Shown here: in pieces, positions 36,801 through 48,531 of the stretch
Layout: each line of letters opens with the position of its first letter
How positions within the stretch are numbered: position 1 is the stretch's first letter
Assembly (NCBI RefSeq): GCF_001039355.2
Contig: NW_019775902.1
Location: 741,707 to 805,706 of the forward strand
Origin: Lingula anatina
Lineage: Eukaryota > Brachiopoda > Lingulata > Lingulida > Lingulidae
DNA length: 64,000 nt
Direction: 5' to 3'
The notes under the pieces: generated by a model
The model's database searches: none
What the model saw: only the letters and a program-made list of their open reading frames with translations
What the model was told of the DNA's origin: nothing
Translations under genes and position numbers: made by a program

Positions 36801-39800
36801 CTGTTTGTTTATTTATTTGTTTGTTTGTCATCAATATAACTCAAAAAGTTATGGACCTATTTTGATGAAATTTTAGGGAACTGTCAGAAGTGGGCCAAGG
36901 AAGAGATGATTAGTTTTTGGTGGTGATCCGGATCAATAATCAATCCATAATCAATAATAGTCAAATATCGCTGCCTTGTCGTAGGTCTGCACAGAGTGCT
37001 TTTTTAGTTCTCATAATGCTTCAAAACTGCCTCACAGGACAGGACAGATGTGACATTTGGGGGTTTTCATAGGGTGATGATCTAGATGACACAGAGTAAT
37101 TGCAAAATTATTTCCTATCAAGGTCATCAAAAGTTTACCATGTTGATGGGATTTTCTCTGTCTGAATCTCTGTTCGCAGGCAAAAATGTCTCAAAAAGTC
37201 CTTCACAAAACAAAGATAAATAAATTGAAAATTGTTCAGGATAGACTGTTATGCAGGAGAGAAAGAGGTGATTTCAATTTCAATTAAATGTGGGTCTTTG
37301 AATGATTTAAATAATTTTAATGCCTTTTTTCTTGAAAGCGGTACTGACCTTTAGTTTTAGCTGCTATTATTTTTAAAACATTATGTATGTCACTACCTAA
37401 TGCTGGAAAAGACTAAATGTACTCATCTTCTGTTTATTAAGTCAGGGATTTATTTAATGACAAGGAATGACCCAGGTTTAGTCACATAATGTCGAATTCA
37501 ATGAAGGGAAACAACTACCAGATATCATCTTTCATAACTGTACAGTGAAATATCTTGCAAACAGGAGATTGAGAATGCCGTCTTCAGTTGAATTGAGTTT
37601 GATTAAAAAACCCCCTGGTTTCCTTTCAGGATATAAACTAGACAGCAGGATTGAGAAATGTAGAGAAATAAAATAAATAAAGTACTATAAATGTATGCTG
37701 AAAAGAGGTTATGTGAAAAAAGCCATTACTTGTAAAACAACATTTTCTTAGATCTTCAGCAATTTCCACTGCAATACAAAATACTGAATAAATTCAGATA
37801 TATTCAATTTAAACCATTCTAAATGAGACGAAAGAAAGAGAGACAGGCTGTGAAGAACATTGGAGAAGAGAAGCTGAAACCAAGACTTGGGATGTATTGA
37901 AATCAACTAGAGTGGAGATCTCAGAACAGGGAGTGACAGAAGGATCTTGAAGTAGTCCACATTGTATGCTCCAAGAGGGACAATAGGTATAACTAAGGAA
38001 ATACTAATCTAATTTTCTAACACTTTTTGCAATACAAAGATTCCAAGAAACTTCTTGGCAAAACAAAAATATGGTCTGGAATAATGAGGTGAATGGTAAA
38101 GAAATATATACAAAATATCAGGACATGTGTAATGTGCTATTATGTGCAACTGACTGGCAGCCCAGTTTTGAGTTACGACTCAATAACTAAAGGTGTCCCT
38201 CCAACCCTGTTTCTTGGACACATTTCACCATCTTGAACTGCCACTCCCACCCTGCTTCTATAACACAACTTACCATCTAGAACTGTCACTCTCACCCTGC
38301 TTCTAAAACACAACTTACCATCTAGAACTGCCACTCTCACCCTGCTTCTATAACACAACTTACCATCTAGAACTGTCACTCCCACCCTGCTTCTAAAACA
38401 CAACTTACCATCTAGAACTGCAACTCCCACCCTGCTTCTGAGAGTGCTCATGGGTTCAGCTAATGTCCATCGGCCCACAATGGGATCAAAGCTCTCTACT
38501 GTGCTTAACGAGTCTCCTAAAAGATGACATAATAGGTTTTAACTTGTTACTCCCCATTCAGTGCTTAAGCATTTAGCAAAATCAGGAACATATATTCATT
38601 CATAACTTACAGAACTTGGAAAGTGTGAATTTTACATATGAATATTTCTCAGAAAATGAAATGTAAAATTTTGATAATGAAAAGCTGGACAGTTCTCTTT
38701 AGATTGTACTTCTATTTTTTCTATATCTTAGGAAATGTGCTTCTGCTATCAAATAAAGTTTTTTAAAGCATAAAACTGGAAAAAAAAAGAAGTTCAACTA
38801 CTCACCAGATGAGGTCAGTCCTCCAACAGCATAAATAATGCCAACAATATCTGTGCAGCAACGTGGACGCGTCTTGAAAGTTTGCAAATGTGGGCGTCTC
38901 TCTGGCATCAGGTGAAAATCTTTGGCTTCATCCAGTAAATCTCTGCAAATAAAAGAGTCGTTGGTTTGCAAATCTGTGACATTTTTAGTCTAGGATGTAT
39001 CTGTCAATAAATGTTTAAATATTCACAATGAGCATTAGAACCTTGTATTGGATTTTTTTGAAATTCTGACACTTTTCTTTTAATCAACAGGATACAGACT
39101 CGAGATATCCTTCAATTATATCCCTTAAATTCTTCCAGAAAATTAATACAGATGAACTCCTCTGAGTACTAATCAACTGAAATTGGCTCTCTTTTGCAGA
39201 AAACATAAGAAATGGCAGTTGCTATATTCCAATTTACTTTAGTAGTTATGTGTCTGTACATAAAAAGTCCTCATTTCTCTCTCATCTCTGAGACAAATGA
39301 AACCCAACAAGCTTTATGTCAAAAAGAAAAATGAGAGACATCATTGTCATAGTATACCCAGGTTGCCATCAATGTTACAACTGCATTACTATCAGAGGAG
39401 AATCAGTGATGTCAAGGACTTGTTAAATTAATGTTTTTATATATTGATGTTCAATAATTGATTATTTTTCTGCATAAATAAGATTATTTTCTCTATTCCC
39501 ATGCTGTGATAAATCTTTCACATCCTCATTAAAGGCTCAACAGATTTTTGTCCTCCTTCTGAAGAAAAATAAATCACCCTAGAGTAATACATTTAGTGAA
39601 ATATATGGGGTCCCTTTCTTAATAATAAGTTATCCCAAATTGGAAAACAAGACCATGAAACATAATTAATGTTGTTCAGAAATTGAGGTCAAACCATGTG
39701 TTAACTGCGTGTCATCATAAAGTTCCACCTTCACCTACAGATGTGCTTCATCCAACTGACAACTAAAAGGGATATAGACTAAGTCCAAAAGGTCAGGATG

Positions 39801-42800
39801 GAAAATTTGATAAGAAATGAACATGCTGTTCCATAAAAATTCAATAAAATCTTTTGGAGTGTTATAAATCCCTGATATCCCAAATTAATTACTTTTGGGT
39901 CTGTTAACTTCATATTCCTTGCCAATATGCCACGATTTGAACATTTAAACTAAAACATCTTTTTCCATCAATGTAGTAAGTTGGCCAGCCAACAGAGGCA
40001 GTCAAATTTGACACCTACACCATACCCCCTCCAAAATACCGTGGACCCCCCCCCCTTCAAACATTCCTGGATCCACCCTGAAAGATTATTTCAGCAGGCA
40101 GTCATCTGTAGAGGTCACACGGTACGATGCCCAGCACAGATTCCAGAATAATTGTGATAACCATTGTTTTGGTGATTAAATAAAATTTATTATACTTCTA
40201 CGAGTTGTTTACAATGCACTTATTGTGAAATATGGATCTTATTGGAAGAGTTGTTATCCTTTTAAATATAGTGGGCAGTGTTTTCATGTTTCGACTCCTC
40301 GATCATATAGGCTAAGAGGAGATAGAGGACTTAACAAATGACAAGAAGTCGATGGGTTATCATGCCCTCCTTTTGTTGCAAAAACGTAGGGATAATGAGA
40401 AAACTAAATATTGCACTGCTGTATCATCAACCTTCCAAAGTTACCACAAAAATCTCGACAGGAATAAATATAATATTTTTAGGGCAAATATTGCTGCTGT
40501 GGCCATTTATACATGTAGTTTTTATTTTTATTAAAAATTTTTTTTTTTAATTTCTTTTTTTTTTTTACTTACCTGCACTGAAAAGATGTCTTGATCAATT
40601 CCTCTGCGGCAACGCGGTCTGTCAGGTATTGTGGACACATGAGAGGCAAGCGGACATGGCGCATCAACTCGGGCAGTGTGTCCACTCTGTTATCCATGTC
40701 TTTCTTTATCCAGGCCAACATGGCCTCAAACACCTGCAAAGTCAATCAGCAGCAGAGAACTTGATTTCAATTACTATATTGATGTTATACAAAATTGTTA
40801 AGTTGGAGGACCAGTGCTGACTCTCTGTAAACACTGTTGAAAGTTTAAATTTTTTAAATTTCTTTTCATTTTTTATAAAATGACTTTCAACAAGCACAAC
40901 AGCTTAAATTTAGGGTTGGTCCTTTTTATTTGATTCTATGTTTTAGGGGGAAGAAGTCAAACCAATCTTTTCCACTTACCAAAGCAATACCTAAAGCATA
41001 TTTTCATACGAAAAAAAAAAAAAAAAAAAAAAACATTCTGACTTCCTTAAAATCAGGGCTGGTCATGCTCTTAAATCACTTCGTCAAATATCTCTTGCCT
41101 TTCTCATGGAATTCAGTGGGGGAAGGCTGGAGGGGGGGGGGGGGTGGAGAGAGGAGTGCAATTAAGTGTCCCACCCACCTGTTCCTCACTGGTCACATAC
41201 AGTTCATCTCGGCACAGAATGTCCAACACCTCGGCCTGGCTGAGGTTCAAGAACTCTTCGGACCTGGACACCTCGATGAAATGCTTCTGCAGGTGCTTGT
41301 TAGCTGCCTCCACCAGCTGTTGACAAACAAACTGCTCTGCAAAGTTTCTGATGCCAAGGACGTTTGTAGGGTGCAGTCTACAATTTAAGTTATAAAACAA
41401 AATTATAACCAGATACCACTCAAAACCAGAAGCTCAAAATGACATGTAAAAGGTTGCCAATGTGAAAGTTCTATTAGCTTTAGAAATAAAAATCCTTAAC
41501 GGAAGCCAAACCAGCCATGTGGAAACTGAACAGCTTTGGCTGCATGCTATAGAACAGCATGTCATTGGCATATTTTGTTAATAATTGTTATTTACTAAAT
41601 AATCTTATCCATCAGTCACTCTGGTATCTACCTGTTTTTTAAATAATCACTGCAGGCCTCTTTTACAGGATATAAATGGAGAAAACTTGCCCCAACAAGT
41701 AAAGCCTGAACTGACTTGCTATCAATTTGAACGCGGCCGTTGTACGCATAATTGATCAGAGCTTCCAGGGCACTGAAATAAAACCAAATGCAACATTGTA
41801 AGGGCAATGGATACAATACTAATATCTGTAGTCTGCAGGCCAAATGAATAGGAAAATATTTATGGAATTCAAATTTGTTATATTTTTAATGTGTAGTTAG
41901 AATGTAAGCTATCTAAAAATCACAGTGCAAGAAAATGCCTTAGGGCTCATTCCAATGAAACTATTTGATAGAGATCTCTCGCTGATTGCTTTCATATTAA
42001 GATATTAACAGGCATGCTCCTGGCGTTAGGTACAAAACAAAAAAGCTGGTAATTTTCAACAAAATAATTTTTGAAAATTCGTAAAAGGATTCTTTTTAAA
42101 AGACTGTGTACAAGTACAGTTACTTGTACAAAATTCATATTTTATATGGCATTGAACAAATAAAAAAATAATTAATTAAAAAATAAATAATTTAAATAAA
42201 TTCATGCCTCTACAATGTCCTACCTAGCCTCTATTCCCTGCATGGAGATCTCGTCCTGCTTGGACTCCACCATATCATGAGTGAACATGGCTTGAAAATA
42301 GGGAATGGTGGCAGCTAGGACAATTCTGTGGGCTGAAAACTTCTGGTCACTCACCTGAAATTGGTGATAAGAAAATGTTGACAATAGCATATTTTTGTTC
42401 TTTTCATGATAAAAAATTTGAAATAAGATAAAGGTTAGAGCTGGCACAACTGTCGACTAAACTGTACTGTAACTACAGTGGGTATTTGATTGTCTGCTAC
42501 TAAATATCAAAGTTCTATTAATGCATGACTAAATCTGAGCATTTTTTGCAATTCTATTATCTTCATAGAGTTGGGGTTTTGTTGCTGTTGTTGCACAATG
42601 TGTCACACAGTGTTTCATGTGACATCACACAGATCGTTTTACTTTTAATCTGACATCACACAGCTTGTTTTACCTTTATGCAGCTTCACACAGCTTATTT
42701 TACCTTTAATGTGACATCACACAGCTCATTTTTCCATTAATGTGACATCACATGAGTGTTTTACCTTTAGTGTGACATCACAGTTTATTTTACCTTTAAT

Positions 42801-44564
42801 GTGACATCACACAGCTTGCCCTGTCTCCTTATTGCTTCCATAACAGGAAAAGCTTGACAAGACAGGTCTTTCTGCTCAAATATCACAGTGTCTTCAATCC
42901 CGCTGGCCCTGTTGTTCACCTAATCAGAAAATTAAAGTCACGTTTTACTTTAGATTATTAGCACTGCAAAAACAGAAAGGCAACTGCCAAATAGACCTTT
43001 TACGTGCAAAAGGCTGTATTGCTGCTCAGAGATATGCATTACCCCTACTGCAGGTAGATTTCACTTGATTTGAGGCCCACTGGAACTGCCCAACACATAT
43101 CAGATTTAGGAACAACCAGAATTATGTAAATATTATGGTGTCTTGGTTTCTGCGTTGTCATGTATATACTGGTACAAAGTGCAGGGTCTTTAAATGATAT
43201 ATAGTACAGGCCCATTGCCAGCAATTTGAAATGGGCAGTTCTTTTTTCTGAAAAAAAAAATAGCCTTATACCATTAAACCTTCGTGTCCCTAGATAAAAT
43301 TTTAACCAGACTGGCACATCTTTTCCTGGCAATATGTTTTTTTTTTTTTTTTTTTTTTTCCGAACCCCCAAACCCCTTGGTTGTGGGCCTGTAGCATATT
43401 GCATATGGAATTCATGCGTTTAGAATTCTACACTGTGGACAAATCAAAATTGTTAGCAGCCAGGAGTAGTTACGCATGGGTTTCATGCTAGGTATGCATA
43501 CAGTAATAACAGTATTCAAATTCAGCATAGAGTAATCAAAATTAAATTAATTGTCAGTTTCTAGTGATATTTTTATTCTGAAATGCGAGGCCTATAAGGA
43601 ACTACGGGCGGCTTTCTACGAAAATATAAGTTTCCTGTGTAATACTAATGCCCTCTCTCCCCCGGATATGTTTATACACATCATGAATACAAAAGAAATG
43701 GATGTGATTACGCCCCTCCTCATATTTGTACAGAAATGCATGGAGAAGAGAGTAAGTCTTTCTGCGCATGTCCAAACCAGATCATAGTGCCAGTGTGAGA
43801 CCCGTTATGCGCTGTCAGCAGAGACTGGGCGTGTAGATCAAACCTGGTAAATTGATTATGGAATGCGACATTCGTATACATGTGTATAGTCACTGATTTC
43901 AACAATTGCTAATCTATATGTATATATATATATATTTATTTATCTATTTATTTGTCTGTTCTATGTTCTAGCCACTAGTATCGTATTGTAATTGATTGTA
44001 CCTTTATGTGAAGGTGTTTGTCAATAAAGAATCTGAATCTGATAAAGAAGACATGAATGGAAAACAACAACAGCAAAAATTCGTAACATCTGCAAATGTT
44101 TTTCCATCGTCCTCTCCCTTCCAACATTTTTATTTTTTATAATATCATTATCCATGGTAATAATAATAATATTAATAAACAAAGATTTAAAGCAAAGATG
44201 GTGCATATCATTCATGTCACTTGAAATTTATTTAGAACATAAAAGAGAGGATTGGATTAAAAGTATAAAGTGTGAAAATAAAAAGCGATGGAATAAATAC
44301 TTTCTGTTATTGTGCATTCAATTACATAATCGATAATATAAATTAATGTAATTGTCAACTCTAGCACTGAAAATATAACCCAATTTCATTTATCGCACAG
44401 GCGGAATGTAGATCAGCTGCTTTCACCGTTTGGGCTCTGTTCAATACCTTAAAGGTTGCCGGGGCATCTGCAATCATTCCCTGGCGTCTAATATCTTGAA
44501 TAGCAAGAAAAGACTTGGGTGAAATATCGAGGTGGTCGAGTTCTGACTCGACGAGGCTCTCCAT
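33897..44564 (-). CDS. KLHL18: KLHL18, BTB-BACK-Kelch substrate adaptor of CUL3
   Basis: Twelve exons join in phase: 44564-44448, 42919-42794, 42354-42224, 41772-41632, 41377-41179, 40733-40573, 38942-38806, 38516-38409, 36449-36335, 35038-34934, 34769-34658 and 34286-33897 (TAA). That is 613 residues; without exon 1 it is 574, the human length. BTB landmarks: [42 protein letters not shown]. The BACK domain follows (exons 4-6), then six Kelch repeats with paired glycines (CGGYDG, IGGYDG). Known role: CUL3 E3-ligase adaptor; vertebrate KLHL18 acts on Aurora A and in photoreceptors. Exon 1 repeats the IRRQG motif of exon 2 and may be an alternative or duplicated first exon. Introns 2 and 8 carry arrays of the upstream exon end. 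Terminal exons are present twice in the assembly. Confidence 0.95.
36195..36262 (+). repeat. Inverted Kelch-like fragment with a 10-bp tandem repeat
   Basis: On the plus strand, 'ctctgtggaggtttatgacc' matches the sense strand of KLHL18 exon 12, which is transcribed from the minus strand. It then reads into three copies of gactaacgtg. It lies in KLHL18 intron 9, so a piece of Kelch coding sequence sits here in reverse. Confidence 0.7.
36771..37015 (+). repeat. Widespread short interspersed repeat (ACCTCCGCCAAGGAGGT type)
   Basis: Begins 'acctccgccaaggaggttat', continues through 'tgtttgtcatcaatataact' and 'tggtggtgatccggatcaat', and ends 'gtctgcacagagtgctttt'. This word order is familiar from a non-coding repeat common in many metazoan genomes. 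It sits in KLHL18 intron 8. Confidence 0.75.
38186..38440 (-). repeat. 45-bp tandem array containing KLHL18 exon 8 end and 5' splice site
   Basis: The word tctagaactg begins copies at 38411, 38366, 38321 and 38276, and tcttgaactg at 38231: exact 45-bp spacing, plus a decayed sixth copy. Sense-strand units carry the exon end (AGAAGCAGGGTG to TCTAGATG) followed by gtaagttgtg. Units are 15 codons, and the frame stays open through the array. Confidence 0.95.
42625..42815 (-). repeat. About 30-bp tandem array containing KLHL18 exon 2 end and 5' splice site
   Basis: Antisense words 'ttttacctttaatgtgacat' and 'cacacagct' recur about every 30 bp, with the donor AC at 42792, 42763, 42702, 42672 and 42641 and a degenerate one near 42732. 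Sense units read GTGATGTCACATTAAAG|gtaaaa, i.e. the codons for DVTLK plus the donor. Confidence 0.9.
43225..43400 (+). repeat. Dispersed repeat family copy 2
   Basis: Same word order as the copy at 28230: gaaaaa, 'accattaaacctt', 'ctagataaaatttt', 'ccagactggcac', then a poly-T insertion and 'ccccttggttgtgggcctgt'. Lies in KLHL18 intron 1. Confidence 0.7.
43545..44045 (+). mobile_element. 5'-truncated LINE-like retrotransposon 3' end
   Basis: The 78-codon frame 43551-43787 contains [18 protein letters not shown], resembling the zinc-knuckle end of non-LTR reverse transcriptases where returning transcripts read H-x-L-x-C-x-x-Y. About 250 bp of non-coding tail follows, ending 'gtcaataaagaatctgaatc', a short repeated tail typical of some LINEs. 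It lies in KLHL18 intron 1, antisense to the gene. No catalytic domain remains. Confidence 0.6.
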
Positions 44565-45173
44565 CTTGAAATTCTGTATTAGTAAAGGCTAACGCAATCA
44601 GTGTGTCGCATCTAGCACAATCTTATAGCTCTACTTCATATTTTAATGATCCTGCATTTTATAAATTTCCCTTTTTTATGTCGATGGGTGTGGTGAAAAG
44701 GAAATTATCTAAACTGAAACTCATAAGTCGAGAAATCAAGAAAAAAATGGTTTTAATGCCTACATTTTTTGCTAAGATTACGTTAAAGTAATATTTCGCC
44801 CAATCCTTCGCATGTTAAAAAACGAAATATGAAAAATCTATTTCCAATTTTTTAAATCTAAGAATAATGCTATTTATGAAATAAAACGAGGAGTAAATCT
44901 TTTTTATCAAAAATATATCACAAAAGTTCTCGGAATAAGACGCTGACTCCGCATCAATGCAAGAAATGGCGAGAGGACGCAGACTCGCTTTAGGAGAAAC
45001 CGGCAATCCAGGTCAGAAAATGGCGGAAACGGCAAATCAGGACACAGGCAAATCAGGACAGTAATAGATGGCGCAGCAGTANGGAGGCCGGCGGCCAAGG
45101 CAGGCAGTCGTCAGCAGAAAGAGATTATTAATTAAAAACACAGTTTTTCGTTGTGTCTCGTCACTCTGAGAAA
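44565..45173. promoter_or_regulatory. Divergent promoter region between KLHL18 and LNPK
   Basis: 609 bp separate the two start codons. The part near 44940-45110 is locally richer in CpG and GC (e.g. aggccggcggccaaggc) and has no TATA box, as in shared housekeeping promoters. The N at 45082 lies inside it. Both transcription starts are inferred. Confidence 0.55.
45082..45082. other. Assembly gap (single N)
   Basis: One N in the KLHL18/LNPK intergenic region. No duplication of flanking sequence was seen here. Confidence 0.9.
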
Positions 45174-47398
45174 ATGGGTGCAATTGTATCAAGATGGCGG
45201 GTATGTGTTGTACGTTTTCAAGCAGTATTTGTCACATGATACTGAAAGATATTGTTTATGTCTGCTTTCGTGTTTGCACATTACTGTGAAATAACGACGG
45301 CCATCAACAATCTTAAAATAAAAGATAAAAGTTGAACTGGGTTGTAGCTTGAAGAGATAAGTGGCAGATTATTATCACACACCGGTGTTTCGGGCATGTG
45401 CTTGTTTGTGTGTCAATTTTGTATCATTTCATTGTCTTTATTTTGTAGCACGTTAACAACTGAACAACCATATGAAACGACACTATACTAGTGCAATTAT
45501 TATTATTGGCCTTGTAATGACGTGTTAATATGTTTATCTATAGACTTTGTGTGACTCACACAATGGCTGTTTAAAGATGGACTGACTTACATAGGCGTGA
45601 TATGATCTCATTTCCTTCATTAGTTATCTAACTAACATTTGAACTTGTGACATTTTAAGACTCGGTCCATAGTATTTTCTGGGAATTGATCCCATTTTAT
45701 AGGCACTTCTTGAATCTTATACTTGTGTTTCTATCAGGAAACTTTGGGTGATATCACCTTTCTGACCTCAGAAACATATTGACCTCAGAAAAAGTGTATA
45801 ATTGGATGATATATTATTATGATTTTGTGTATAAAAAAGTGAATAATATACAGGCTTAAGATTTAAATGTTAAAATTAAATTTTAGGAAATGATTATTTA
45901 AAAATACATTAAAGAGCTTCTATTATATGCACATGCTACAATTATTCTCATATTATATAATATCATATAATATTTATATATTCCTCAATTTTTTTCACAA
46001 GTAGGCACTAGGAGCCCAAGATGGGTACAAACCGTACATACAGCACCATACCAACACAATTCATTTACTTATTAACTGATTTTTTTTATTTGTTTTTTGA
46101 TAACAGAAAAAGCCATCCACCATAGAAGTCCTAGAGGACATAGACAAGGTAAGAGCCTTTGAATAATATTTATAATAGCTGATTACTAATAGAATGTATA
46201 TCACATCAGTGTGCACAGTTCTGGGGCTAAAATGGGCAAATTTTTAAGAGGCCAACTTGTTCTTTGTATTTTTTCTTTTGTGTGTATTTTACCCTGTGGT
46301 CTATACAGTGTACAGTATCTATATATTTACAGTACATTATTAACATAGATTTCTTTTTTCTAGATAAACTTAGTCCTACCCTTGGGTCAGTGAAATAATT
46401 TCCAAACATTATACTTGCATATGCATGGATTTCCAAAATTATGATATAATTTAAATGGGTGAATAGAATTATAATTTCATTTTTATCTGCATTTCACAGG
46501 ATATCAAGTCTATAGAAAAATTCAAGCAGCACAATTTGGAGCTCCAGAAGAAGATCATTGGTTCCCTTCTCCTGTACTCCATACTGTTTTATATCTCCGC
46601 AGCAGTAGTCTTCTATTTTTATTACATGCCCAAGAAATTACAGCTCAAAATCCTATACTCCTTGCCATTGTTGTTCTTCCCAGTATTGTAAGTATTGTTG
46701 AGGTGGTTATAGTTGTTATTATTTTATTCTGGGAGTTAATAATTGCACTGGCATAATGATTGTACTGTGACAGAAATTTTGTTGAGTTTATTAGGAATTG
46801 TATTAATATAGTATAATTATTGTACTCTACGGGAAATGTGAAATTGCAATCCTATAGTTGAAAAAAAAAATGAAATAAATTGAAAACATATTATATATCC
46901 CAGTTTGCTTTTTACAGAATATGGTTGATCAAGAAAATTCTCCATTGGTATTTTGTAAAAAGAATAGCAAGTAATGGTAAGAAATATTATACAACTATTA
47001 TCGAAATGGGGGGAGTTTCAAACCTTGACAAAAAATTAAAAATAATAGACATTGGCAAAATAATGCTGATAAAAGACACAGTTCATATGTTAGAATTATC
47101 TACTAAATGGTGCTTTTTTGTTCTCAGTTAATTTTATTCACATTATATTTCATTTTTTTCGTTGATTTAGCATATGTTAATTTTGTAATGATGTAATTTA
47201 AAAACTTATTTTTAAATGCAGTCAACTTAATTTCCAGATTTCAAACTTGAAGAACTAAAAGAAAGGAGAAAGACCATTGTAAGTGAATTACTATATTGTT
47301 TTTGCTTAAAGCTAAATGTCTGGCATGCTGAAAGATAAATATCATACTAGTACATACATCAGTGCAGAAGTGGTGAGGTTTGTGTTTATTTTTCACAT

Positions 47399-47434
<36 letters not shown>

Positions 47435-48498
47435 CCCCAGCTGTCTCAACAGGCTGTGTATAGCAGTACCCTCAACCAGGGTCCCAAAGAGACATTGTAT
47501 TCAGTAGATATATCCATGATGTACCTTTGCTTATTTCTCTGTGCTTTACTTTGCTGTTTTCTGTTCAGTAAGAATTTTCGTCACCCAATTGGGCTCTTGT
47601 AGATAGCAGAATAGCACAGGTGCAATGTGTAAGTTTCAAACTCAATGTTTATGTTACAATTATAACAGGCTCCTAAAACTATTGTAACAGCTAAACTCAG
47701 AGTTATTAGCACTCAGATATTTCAATGTCTCACAAGCCACTTTCACCAGAGAATAAGATTGCAGGTGTTACAGTAACTGTACCTGAGGAGTGCAGCCCTA
47801 TTCCCTGATGAAGACATTAGATATTAGAAATATGGGAGTGGTAATTTTTCCTAAGGAACAGTTCTAATGTAATTGCAACTTATGAGTGCATACAACAGCA
47901 GGTGAAATTTCTTTCCTGAGGTTTCACACGGCTGTGGTCTCAATGTGCTCTCTTGACTCTGGGTCACTCATTTTACCTTTTTTATTTATCTTTGGGGGTA
48001 GTTATTAGAAATTATTGGTAGATAATTGAATTGGTGCAATTTTGATAGTTGTCTTGGGTTTGTTAGGAAAAGCACATGATAAAAAAGCACCCAATTAAAC
48101 CTCATTTGCAGTGGTGTATTCATTTAATTAATATATGCTTGTTAGAAGGATTAAATTTTTTATGCATGAAATGTTTTTGTGTCACTTATAATTAGTAGCA
48201 TGCACTACATAATTGCCAGAATTTGTTTTTTTTTATTATTTCGTAGCTTGAAGAAGTGATGGAAAAAGAAACCTACAAAAAGGCCAAAGAGATTTTAGAG
48301 AGGTTTGACCCTGAGCAATATAAGAAAATGGAGGTATGAACTTCAAGGCAGTATTTGTCATGAAAAATTATTTTTGTTTATTACTTGAATCAAGAAATTA
48401 AGTTGGTAGAGCCTGTCAAAATACAGTAATACTCCTAAATTAGTATAAACCACAATGTCTCTTATCAGGATATTAGCAGTGAACTATTATTATTATTA

Positions 48499-48531
<33 letters not shown>

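Noticed and set aside
42625-42815. CRISPR-like regular spacing of about 30 bp (also at 55926-56125)
   Set aside because: These are contiguous tandem units without distinct spacers, in eukaryotic introns.
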